Source of the DNA: JANPLD01 sp031426355
GTDB taxonomy: Bacteria; Pseudomonadota; Alphaproteobacteria; Rickettsiales; UBA8987
DNA length: 27,951 nt
Assembly (NCBI GenBank): GCA_031426355.1
Contig: JANPLD010000020.1
Span: 1-27,951 of the forward strand
Direction of reading: 5' to 3'
The notes below the pieces were generated by a model, which made no database searches, had not been told where the DNA came from, and was given only the letters and a program-made list of their open reading frames with translations. The translations under genes were made by a program, and so were the position numbers. Positions 15,745 through 23,116 of this stretch are shown here, piece by piece. Position 1 is the first letter of the stretch. Every line of letters starts with the position of its first letter.

Positions 15745-16665
15745 TTAGGCCAGGAAGAATTTCTGTATCCAAGCTTCTGCTTTTTTCAGATCTACCTGAT
15801 TAGCATAGCCTATTACCTCTTCAATTTTATCAGCTGCATCCATATCAATAGGTTTTGGCAGATACTCATTCAGACGTAGAAACTGTTTTTCACCAAGAAC
15901 CTGCTGGCAATAATATGATGCCACATGCATGGTTCCATCCATAAGTACATCAACTATAGGCTCTACCCACTGGCCTTTACCCCAATCAAGATTTTGTCCG
16001 GAGATAAATCGCGGGTTTGCACCGGTTCCGATCGAAAGAAGCTTAATATTATCCAGCTTCTGCTTTCCGGTTGTAGGATGAAGCGCCTGAGCAAGGGCTG
16101 CCATACATGGGTTATTCGCCACTACACCGCCATCAATATATCCTTGATATGATGGAAAGTAAGTTGGTGCGGCACTTGTACGCATCGCTACATCAACAAT
16201 CAATTCTCCCTTATCAGAATCCGTTGGATAATTATGGAAGAATTTTGGTTTCCATGTGCGCGGAGTTTCATCTTCACGATCAAGATCAAATGATGGCACA
16301 AGCACTTTAACCGGAAGATCTCCCAGAGTTTTCATAGATGTCTGGCCGAAAAATTCTACAAGATATTTCTTAAGTTTTTTAGGATTGTAATCTGCACCGA
16401 TCCAGCTTCCGACATCCTTTATATTATCAAACAGTGAATCGCTGAATATATCTTTCGCTTTTTTACGATACCATTCGATTATAACTTCCGGGAAAAAACC
16501 TGCTGCCAGCGCAAGGGCAATTATGCCGCCTGTTGAAGTTCCTGAATAAAGAGAAACTGATTTCAGGAGTGAGGGAAATTTTTTAGCGAGCCTGCCAAGT
16601 AAAGTTGCGGTATAAACTCCACGTATCCCGCCGCCATCAAAGGTTATTATGCGATATGTTGCCAT
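15745..16665 (-). CDS. Patatin-like phospholipase
   Basis: The 306-residue protein has the whole patatin active site: the oxyanion loop GGGIRG at residues 11-16, the nucleophile S44 in GTSTGG (42-47), and the catalytic Asp in YIDGG (D178). RTSAAPTYFPSYQGYIDGG is typical of the family. Patatins are serine acyl hydrolases acting on phospholipids. No Sec signal peptide is visible, so the protein is cytosolic or exported by another route. Rickettsial patatins act on host membranes, and others serve in CBASS defence, but no cyclase or sensor gene is near, so that second role is not supported here. It lies on the minus strand, 136 nt before iscS. Confidence 0.9.
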   Translation of the reverse strand: MATYRIITFDGGGIRGVYTATLLGRLAKKFPSLLKSVSLYSGTSTGGIIALALAAGFFPEVIIEWYRKKAKDIFSDSLFDNIKDVGSWIGADYNPKKLKKYLVEFFGQTSMKTLGDLPVKVLVPSFDLDREDETPRTWKPKFFHNYPTDSDKGELIVDVAMRTSAAPTYFPSYQGYIDGGVVANNPCMAALAQALHPTTGKQKLDNIKLLSIGTGANPRFISGQNLDWGKGQWVEPIVDVLMDGTMHVASYYCQQVLGEKQFLRLNEYLPKPIDMDAADKIEEVIGYANQVDLKKAEAWIQKFFLA

Positions 16666-16771
16666 AAGTGATAATTAAATTTAATCTCAACATTACTAAC
16701 ATTTTTAACGTAAGTAAAAAAATCTTTTTAACACTTTTAAAAAAATGAATTAATACGTTACAATATGATAC

Positions 16772-16990
16772 ATGAATTATGATAAAAAGAAAATAGAGGT
16801 ACCTTTACCTTCTTGGTATAATCCTTATGATGCTGACGATGAAGTGACTCGACAGGCAGTTGAGGACCATGGTTCCGGCACAGGTAGTTATAATGTTACC
16901 TTAACTCCTGATAAAGTTATATTCAAAGGAGAAGATTCAGTAGCAGCCGCAAAGAATTTGCAAAACACTATAACTAAGCCTTATAATTAA
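16772..16990 (+). CDS. Small hypothetical protein (72 residues)
   Basis: The frame lies alone on the plus strand between the patatin and the second desulfurase. It is rich in charged and polar residues (VPLPSWYNPYDADDEVTRQA, VEDHGSGTGSYNVTL) with no membrane segment or known motif. A TACAAT/TATGAT -10-like block (16759-16769) lies directly upstream, but no ribosome binding site does, so the message may be leaderless. The end overlaps the desulfurase stop by 4 nt on the opposite strand. The codon pattern looks protein-like. I do not recognise it. Confidence 0.45.
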   Translation: MNYDKKKIEVPLPSWYNPYDADDEVTRQAVEDHGSGTGSYNVTLTPDKVIFKGEDSVAAAKNLQNTITKPYN

Positions 16991-18090
16991 TTAGTGATTT
17001 TACGGAGAACTTCTAAAAACCTTTCTGCTTCCTGCTTAGTATTGTTCCAGCCAAGGCTTATACGGATCGCACATTTTGCAATATCATCAGGAACATTCAT
17101 TGCTTGCAGAACGTGGGAAATATTTACCCGGCCGGATGAGCATGCAGAGCCTGAGCTTACTGCAATTCCAGCAAGATCAAAATTTATCAGCATGGTTTCC
17201 GTCTGATGATTTGGAATAGCGAAATTGATAGTATTTAACAGACCATCTTTAATATCGCTAAAAAATACTGTATCCGAAATCTCTTTTATTCCATCTTTCA
17301 GATATTTCCTCAAAGAAGAAACGTGTTTTTTGTATTCGTCTAAATTCAAAACCGATTCTTCTATAGCTGCTGCAAAGCCAACTATACCGGTTAAATTTTC
17401 TGTACCGGCCCGCAAGAATTTTTCCTGCCCGCCGCCTTTTATAAAAGGTTCTATTGGTAATCCATTTTTTACAATTAATGCTGCAATACCTTTTGGACCA
17501 CCAAGCTTATGGGCGGAAATAGTTGCCATATCGGCGCCAAGATCATTAAAATTAAACGGAATTTTTCCTAAAGCCTGAGAAGCATCTGTATGCAAGTAAC
17601 CTTTATTTGCAAAAATAATTTTAGATATTTGTTTGATATCCTGAATTATTCCAGTTTCATTATTTGCAAGGATTATTGAAGTTAAGAATGGTTCACCGTT
17701 AAAAGATTTTATCAGGTTTGCGAGGCTCTCCAGGTTTATTTTTCCATTATTATCTACACCAACCACTGAAGGATGCCTCACCGATTTCAAAATTGATACA
17801 TGTTCGATTGCAGAAACAATTATATTTTTTACTTTTGGCAGGCATTGGAGAGCCATATTATTGCTCTCTGTTCCGGAGGAAGTAAAGATTATCGCCTGCC
17901 CTTCACTACCCGTATATTTAGCGATTTTGTTTCTGGCTTCTGTAAGAATTGATTTCCCCTTTCGGCCAAATGAATGGATTGATGAAGGGTTTAAAGGTTC
18001 ATCCATTATCTCTAACATCACCGTTTTTGCCTTATCATGAAGCGGAGTTGTAGCATTATAATCGAAAAAAACTTGGGCATTTTTACTCAT
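16987..18090 (-). CDS. Second cysteine desulfurase (NifS/IscS family)
   Basis: The 367-residue PLP enzyme has the lysine K195 (ISAHKLGGPKG), H97, the HTDASQALGKIPF block, and the cysteine C317 in SSGSACSSGRVN. It is shorter than the IscS at 14358-15608 and lacks the IscU-docking C-terminal end, so it probably serves another sulphur acceptor or tRNA thiolation rather than IscU. A paired second desulfurase near iscR is known in Rickettsiales. It sits between iscR and iscS but is isolated from both by plus-strand genes. Confidence 0.9.
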   Translation of the reverse strand: MSKNAQVFFDYNATTPLHDKAKTVMLEIMDEPLNPSSIHSFGRKGKSILTEARNKIAKYTGSEGQAIIFTSSGTESNNMALQCLPKVKNIIVSAIEHVSILKSVRHPSVVGVDNNGKINLESLANLIKSFNGEPFLTSIILANNETGIIQDIKQISKIIFANKGYLHTDASQALGKIPFNFNDLGADMATISAHKLGGPKGIAALIVKNGLPIEPFIKGGGQEKFLRAGTENLTGIVGFAAAIEESVLNLDEYKKHVSSLRKYLKDGIKEISDTVFFSDIKDGLLNTINFAIPNHQTETMLINFDLAGIAVSSGSACSSGRVNISHVLQAMNVPDDIAKCAIRISLGWNNTKQEAERFLEVLRKITN

Positions 18091-18152
18091 TTTAATGTTT
18101 TATTAACCATTTTAGTATATTATCCAAATAATTCATCAAAGACAGTAGGTTT

Positions 18153-19925
18153 ATGAGAAACTACAATTTTCTTACCCCGATATCAATCCAAATACAGATG
18201 CAAGTTGTAGAATATTTTAATCTTCAAAAGTTAAGCGGAATATCTGATCCAGAAAAAAGAAAGGAATACATTGAAAATCTAGCATCTAATAACCCGGAAT
18301 CAGCCTTATCCAATTATAAATTCTGGAAAGAATATATACCTGAAAAAGACGCTAAAAATATCTTTGCAGAAACTATAAATAATATATCAGATAGCCATCC
18401 AACGCTAATTATAGAATATAAAGATACATTAAACGAAGTCTATAGTGATAACAGGGGAGAATTAACTGAATTAACCGTTAAAGCCGTTAATAAATTGTTA
18501 GAGAAAGGTTCTGCCGAACATAAACTTTTGGTTATAGCTATCGGGAACTGGTTTCCTGAATACCAGAAATCTGAGGGTTCTACTAAATCCGAAAAATTGG
18601 TTGTGGATATTTTAGAACAAAGCCCCGAATTGCTTTTTACGAATACAAATGATTGGATAAAAGTAATCGATAAGACAAAAAATAAAGAAAAAGTAAAAGA
18701 TTTAATAGTAACTCATGCAGGCAAATTTGGAAACCCGTTTCAATTATCATATGTTGACGATACTACACAGGATCTAGATAATACACAGGATCTATTTAAA
18801 GAAAAGTTTGGAGAAGAATTTATAATTAGATTGGCTAACGAATTGTTACAAAAATCAAAAAATAACCCTGATTTATTTAAGCCTTTTATGATGCATTACA
18901 AAAGGTTAGATGAAGAAAATAAACGCTTAATAATATCACAAAACTTTTCAAGTTTAACCCTAGAACAAAAATTTGATATTACTTTAAAGTATAGTAACTT
19001 TGTTACTGATAGTGAAAAAATCGAAATTCTATCTGAATTTATTTCCGGCATTTCCGACTGGAATAATTTAAATACAAACCCTTCAAGAGAAATTTTTAAA
19101 CAACTGAGTGAAAAACAAAAATATGATGTTCTAAATGATATAAAAAGTCCTCATCCGATAATAGGTTTTATAGATCTCATTTCAACTTCACCCAATAGAG
19201 ATACATTATTTCAGAAAGCTATTTCAGATAATCCTTCAAAAGCTTTGGAGTTTTTTACTACGCGAGAATATGCTAGTTCGATGTATAATGAATTTTCAGA
19301 CCGGGAAAAAATCAACACCATAAAAGCCTATAGCCTAAGCAATCCTGAAGATTTTATATCTAAGTTGGGTTATGAAGGCGAATTCATATCATCAGCATGG
19401 GATATAACACCCACTAATGAAAAAAAAGAAATATTAGATAAGATTTTTGACTCTAAACCAGAGCTAATTTCTGAATATTCATTTTTTAACCTCTTGGAAA
19501 CATACTACACAATCGAAGAAATGAGGGGAAAATTTCTTAATTGTGCTGAAAAAAAACCTGATAGTCTTTTAAAAAACCCCTCGGATATGGCCAGATGGTT
19601 TAGTCATTTTAAAAAAGATCCGGAAGTTATAAATGAAATCCTTAAAAAAGCTATTGAAGTAGAACCTGAATTAAAACCTAAATTCGAAAAGACTTTAGAT
19701 AATATGCGTCATTCTGATAATTGGGAATTTGAATGGCTCAAGAAAGATGGAAAGTTTATTATAGATTTAGGGTATAATGACCCCTCTTTAGACAAATTCA
19801 ATAAAATGCCTGGATTTAAGGATGCAGCACTGGAATTCGGATATTGCTTATCTCCTGATTTTAAAGCTGATCAACAAAATATCTTAATCAAGAAAGCAGA
19901 AAAACCTAAAATAATATTGTCCTAG
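18153..19925 (+). CDS. Hypothetical helical repeat protein (590 residues)
   Basis: No family is recognised. The protein is rich in Lys, Glu, Asn and Ser, is predicted helical throughout, and has no Sec signal or membrane helix. A loose motif of [DSNK]-x-x-P-[ESD]-x-[LIF] recurs: NNPESAL, SHPTLII, QSPELLF, NNPDLFK, SNPEDFI, SKPELIS and KKPDSLL, often 30-60 residues apart. This suggests degenerate alpha-helical hairpin repeats, as in scaffold or effector proteins. It starts at an ATG with AGG 4 nt upstream and is divergent from the desulfurase at 18090. Its TAG stop and the iscR stop share the bases CTAG at 19922-19925, so the two genes are convergent and touching. Confidence 0.7.
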   Translation: MRNYNFLTPISIQIQMQVVEYFNLQKLSGISDPEKRKEYIENLASNNPESALSNYKFWKEYIPEKDAKNIFAETINNISDSHPTLIIEYKDTLNEVYSDNRGELTELTVKAVNKLLEKGSAEHKLLVIAIGNWFPEYQKSEGSTKSEKLVVDILEQSPELLFTNTNDWIKVIDKTKNKEKVKDLIVTHAGKFGNPFQLSYVDDTTQDLDNTQDLFKEKFGEEFIIRLANELLQKSKNNPDLFKPFMMHYKRLDEENKRLIISQNFSSLTLEQKFDITLKYSNFVTDSEKIEILSEFISGISDWNNLNTNPSREIFKQLSEKQKYDVLNDIKSPHPIIGFIDLISTSPNRDTLFQKAISDNPSKALEFFTTREYASSMYNEFSDREKINTIKAYSLSNPEDFISKLGYEGEFISSAWDITPTNEKKEILDKIFDSKPELISEYSFFNLLETYYTIEEMRGKFLNCAEKKPDSLLKNPSDMARWFSHFKKDPEVINEILKKAIEVEPELKPKFEKTLDNMRHSDNWEFEWLKKDGKFIIDLGYNDPSLDKFNKMPGFKDAALEFGYCLSPDFKADQQNILIKKAEKPKIILS

Positions 19926-20356
19926 GTTTTATCTGTCCTCTTATTTATCACATCATCCACGGTTACGGAACAAAGATAATTCCCTATCTGTTTTTCTAAG
20001 GAATCCCAGAGATCATGGGTAGCGCATTTGGCTTTTGAAGATAGGCAACCTTCATTCGCCTCAACGGCGCATCTTACCATTTTGACGGTATCATCTACTG
20101 CATCAATAATTTCTGAAATATGTAATTCATCAGGTTTCTTTATAAGAATATAGCCGCCACCCGGTCCCCTTACTGATGAAACCAGACCAGCATTCTTTAA
20201 TTTTGAAAATATCTGCTCAAGGTAAGGAACTGTAATATCCTGCCTAGAGGAAATATCTGACAAACAAACGGCTTTCTGAACATCGCAGGTTTTTTCCTGC
20301 AATGCCATATCAACGAGGGCCATTATGGCGTATCTACCTTTGGATGTTAGAAGCAT
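19922..20356 (-). CDS. iscR: IscR, Rrf2-family iron-sulphur regulator
   Basis: The 144-residue protein has an N-terminal winged helix (residues about 1-75, with VRGPGGGYIL in the wing) and cluster ligands C96, C104 and C111 with H114 (KCATHDLW), spaced x7, x6 and x2. E. coli IscR has C-x5-C-x5-C-x2-H, so the His and the last Cys are in register while the first spacings are longer. IscR bound to [2Fe-2S] represses isc genes. It has its own promoter with a palindrome over the -35 element, suggesting autoregulation. cysE lies just upstream. Confidence 0.93.
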   Translation of the reverse strand: MLLTSKGRYAIMALVDMALQEKTCDVQKAVCLSDISSRQDITVPYLEQIFSKLKNAGLVSSVRGPGGGYILIKKPDELHISEIIDAVDDTVKMVRCAVEANEGCLSSKAKCATHDLWDSLEKQIGNYLCSVTVDDVINKRTDKT

Positions 20357-20440
20357 AGTACCAGTATCAGTTGTTAGTATCAGTAATATTTAGATATATT
20401 AAGCGGCATGTCAACTAACTGACAATTGATACTGGTACTA
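20356..20440 (-). promoter_or_regulatory. iscR promoter framed by a 14-bp inverted repeat, with a palindrome over the -35
   Basis: On the minus strand, a perfect -35 TTGACA (20414-20409) and TAAATA (20392-20387) are 16 nt apart. The -35 lies inside TGTCA-N6-TGACA (20409-20424), a likely operator. The whole promoter is framed by TAGTACCAGTATCA (20356-20369) and its exact reverse complement TGATACTGGTACTA (20427-20440). A second partial copy, ACTGATACT, lies at about 20377-20385 on the minus strand. The outer repeat could be looped by a dimeric regulator or fold in the leader RNA. Confidence 0.55.
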
Positions 20441-20444
20441 ATGA

Positions 20445-21155
20445 CTAATTAGAAACCCAGCCTTCAGCGGTTTTTTCAGCGCCCCTACTCTCTTTTTCCA
20501 CTTCTTCAAGGCGGTTTGCAATTTCTTTTACCTGTTTAGAGAGGTTATCAATAAGCAATTGGCGGGAATCTATATCGCCAACAGAAGTTGTTGCATAGGC
20601 GGTGAAATGGTCAGGATGCTCAACATCGCTCTTCTTAATGACCTTACGTGCTGGAATGCCTACCATTATGGAGTTTTCCTCAACATCATTAATAACCACC
20701 GCGTTGGAACCTATCTTCGCGCCAGAACTAACTTTTATAGGGCCAAGTAACTGCGCGCCAGAACCTATTACTACATTGTTACCGATCTGCGGGTGCCTTT
20801 TAGCGCCTTTAGCCACATCCTGAGGAGAAACACCACCTAAGGTTACACCGTGATAGATAGTAACATCATCACCGATGGTTGCAGTTTCACCAATAACAAC
20901 ACCCATACCGTGATCAATAAAAAGGTTTTTACCAATCATTGCTCCGGGATGGATCTCAATACCAGTTAAAAACCTCCCGGTGGCAGATATGAATCTTGCA
21001 AGAAGCTTCATATGGTGATTCCACAGGAAATGCGCCAGCTTATGTATTATCAAAGCGTGAAAACCCGGATAACAGAGTATAACTTCCAGACGACTGCGCG
21101 CGGCAGGATCACGTGAGAAAAACGAATCAACTTCTTCAATAATATTTTTAAACAT
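20445..21155 (-). CDS. cysE: CysE, serine O-acetyltransferase
   Basis: The 236-residue protein has the N-terminal helical domain, then left-handed beta-helix hexapeptides (GAMIGKNLFIDHGMGVVIGE, TIGDDVTIYHGVTLGG), and the catalytic pair D81-H82 in IDHGMG. It acetylates serine with acetyl-CoA, the first step to cysteine, and is normally feedback-inhibited by cysteine. It precedes iscR by 88 nt on the same strand, a common pairing that links cysteine supply to iron-sulphur assembly. It is shorter than E. coli CysE (273) mainly at the N-terminal end, like many alphaproteobacterial forms. Confidence 0.95.
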   Translation of the reverse strand: MFKNIIEEVDSFFSRDPAARSRLEVILCYPGFHALIIHKLAHFLWNHHMKLLARFISATGRFLTGIEIHPGAMIGKNLFIDHGMGVVIGETATIGDDVTIYHGVTLGGVSPQDVAKGAKRHPQIGNNVVIGSGAQLLGPIKVSSGAKIGSNAVVINDVEENSIMVGIPARKVIKKSDVEHPDHFTAYATTSVGDIDSRQLLIDNLSKQVKEIANRLEEVEKESRGAEKTAEGWVSN

Positions 21156-21190
21156 AATTACGGCTCTAATATTTGAGTCTAAGATTTTCC

Positions 21191-21219
21191 GATATAATAA
21201 AAAAATCTATACAAAACAA
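21191..21219 (-). promoter_or_regulatory. Possible cysE promoter
   Basis: On the minus strand, TTGTTT (21219-21214) and TATATC (21196-21191) are 17 nt apart, about 35 nt before the cysE ATG. The match is moderate in very AT-rich sequence. Confidence 0.35.
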
Positions 21220-21327
21220 TCTTTATAAATATATTACAGCGGTTTCGTGAAGTTATCGGGGTTGCATAGTTTGCATTTATAGCCTAAATAACCTTCAGAT
21301 CAGATAACCTCAAATAGTCAGTATAAA

Positions 21328-22029
21328 ATGCCTGAAGTAATTATCCCCGGCCCAGAAGGAAGAATCGAAGGAAGGTATCACCATAATGAGGATAATAATT
21401 CTCCCGTAGCGCTTGTTCTGCACCCGCACCCGAAGCATGGCGGAACTATGAACAATAAGGTTGCATATAGCCTTTATAAAGCTTTCGCAGTAAATGGCTT
21501 CTCTACTCTTAGGTTCAATTTCAGGGGCGTTGGTAAATCAGAAGGCGCATTCGATAATGGTATTGGTGAACTTACTGATGCAGCTACCTGTCTTGACTGG
21601 CTTCAAAAAATGAACCCTGATGCATCAACTTTCTGGATATCAGGTTTTTCATTCGGCGCTTGGATATCGCTGCAATTACTTATGAGAAGGCCAGAATTAG
21701 AGAGTTTTGTTGTGGTTTCCCCGCCAGCTAACATGTATGATTTTGCTTTCCTTTCACCTTGCCCACGCTCAGGACTGATAGTTCAGGGTGATGAAGACAG
21801 CATAGTTGAAGAAGCAGCAGTAAGAAAGCTTGCTGACAAGCTCAACTCACAAAGGGATATAGAGATCGATTACAGAGTAATTCGCGGTGGCGACCATTTT
21901 TTCAGAGGTTTAAGTGATGATCTGGAACAGCATTTAACTCAATATATCAAAATATATTCTGAGCCTCTTAAAAAGCGTGGCCGTATCAAACTCGACAAAA
22001 AACGCCGCCAGTTGCCGAAGACGTCTTAA
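21328..22029 (+). CDS. Alpha/beta hydrolase (COG2945-like)
   Basis: The 233-residue protein has HPHP (32-35) and an RFNFRGVGKSEG block, the nucleophile elbow GFSFG with S108, an acid in QGDED (D155 or D157), and the His H190 in GGDHFF. These fit the short esterase/thioesterase-like alpha/beta hydrolases found widely in alphaproteobacteria. Substrate unknown. No signal peptide is visible, so it is cytosolic. The C-terminal 25 residues are strongly basic (KKRGRIKLDKKRRQL). The last 44 nt overlap the 3' end of anmK, read convergently. Confidence 0.85.
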   Translation: MPEVIIPGPEGRIEGRYHHNEDNNSPVALVLHPHPKHGGTMNNKVAYSLYKAFAVNGFSTLRFNFRGVGKSEGAFDNGIGELTDAATCLDWLQKMNPDASTFWISGFSFGAWISLQLLMRRPELESFVVVSPPANMYDFAFLSPCPRSGLIVQGDEDSIVEEAAVRKLADKLNSQRDIEIDYRVIRGGDHFFRGLSDDLEQHLTQYIKIYSEPLKKRGRIKLDKKRRQLPKTS

Positions 22030-23116
22030 CACCGGTTGTTGAAGAGTAAGTTATTGGCTTATTCAGCAAAGAACGTACTGCGAGGAAGGCAAAGCCTTGC
22101 GATTCTATAAAATCAGTATCAAGTTCTTCGCTTATTGCGCTGATAGGTTGAACTTTAATGTCCTTTAATATCTCCGATATTCTTTTCAGGAAAAAGAAGT
22201 TCTTGGCGCCGCCGCCGCAGAAATACATGTGCTTTGGTCTGTTTGGCAGTAATTTAATGCCTTTTACAATGGATTGAACTGTTAACTCTGCAATAGTTGC
22301 TACCTTATCGTAGAAAAATGTAGCTTTAGTTCTCAAATATGGGTTTTGAGGGCCATCTATTTTTTCAAAAACGGATTTTCTAAATTCATTTCTATCTAAA
22401 GATTTTGGATAATGTAGAGAGAAGAAATCATGCTGCAAAATTTCATTTAGAATCTTTTCATCAGGTTTACCCTGCATTGCGAATCTGCCGCCTTCATCAA
22501 ACTGATAGCGGCCTTCTTCACGAAGGAAATCATCTACCAATGCATTACCTGGGCCCGTATCAAAAGCTACAAGGTTATTTGTATCAATATAAGTGATATT
22601 AGAAACTCCGCCGATATTTAGAATGCAGGCGGGATAAAGTTCGTCTGGTATTATAGCTTTGTGATATATTGGTAAAACAGGTGCACCCTGCCCGCCATTT
22701 TTTACGTCGTTACTACGGAAGTCATAGATAACATCAATATTTGTCATTTTTGCAAGAAGTGGTCCATCGCCTATTTGCCATGTATAACCATTATGAGGCT
22801 GGTGATCAATCGTGTGGCCATGGAAGCCTATTACTTCGGGACTCTTATCTTTAACAGTAAGTTGCGATAGCAGTTCATTCACCGTTAGAGCGTGGAATTC
22901 CGTAAGTTCCCTTTCGGTCTCTTCAATAAAACTTTTTTCAGCAGAGCGTTTCAGATTATATAGGCTAAGTATCTTATCCTTTATTTTTTGCGGATATGGC
23001 TTGTAATGGTTTTTGCCGAAAGAGATTATCTTCTCGCCATCGGTTTCAATTATAGATGCATCCACACCATCTGCCGATGTTCCGCTCATTAATCCAAGTG
23101 CAGTATATTTTTTCAT
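21986..23116 (-). CDS. anmK: AnmK, anhydro-N-acetylmuramic acid kinase
   Basis: The 376-residue protein has the family blocks GLMSGTSADGVDASI at the N-terminus, GFHGHTIDHQP, LNIGGVSNITYI, FDTGPGNALVDDF and FCGGGAKN, and is of full family length (about 370). It cleaves and phosphorylates 1,6-anhydroMurNAc to MurNAc-6-phosphate in peptidoglycan recycling, so the organism probably has a cell wall with turnover. Its ATG overlaps the stop of the upstream glycosyltransferase by 4 nt (ATGA), which indicates coupled translation, and both may act on cell-envelope sugars. Confidence 0.95.
   Translation of the reverse strand: MKKYTALGLMSGTSADGVDASIIETDGEKIISFGKNHYKPYPQKIKDKILSLYNLKRSAEKSFIEETERELTEFHALTVNELLSQLTVKDKSPEVIGFHGHTIDHQPHNGYTWQIGDGPLLAKMTNIDVIYDFRSNDVKNGGQGAPVLPIYHKAIIPDELYPACILNIGGVSNITYIDTNNLVAFDTGPGNALVDDFLREEGRYQFDEGGRFAMQGKPDEKILNEILQHDFFSLHYPKSLDRNEFRKSVFEKIDGPQNPYLRTKATFFYDKVATIAELTVQSIVKGIKLLPNRPKHMYFCGGGAKNFFFLKRISEILKDIKVQPISAISEELDTDFIESQGFAFLAVRSLLNKPITYSSTTGVKTSSATGGVFCRV

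Noticed and set aside
15745..16665. CBASS effector (CapV-type) reading of the patatin
   Set aside because: No cyclic-nucleotide synthase, Cap2/Cap3 or sensor gene is next to it, so the defence label has no support.
21986..22029. Overlap of hydrolase and anmK 3' ends as an error or a new gene
   Set aside because: Both products keep full family length; a 44-nt convergent overlap is ordinary in compact genomes.
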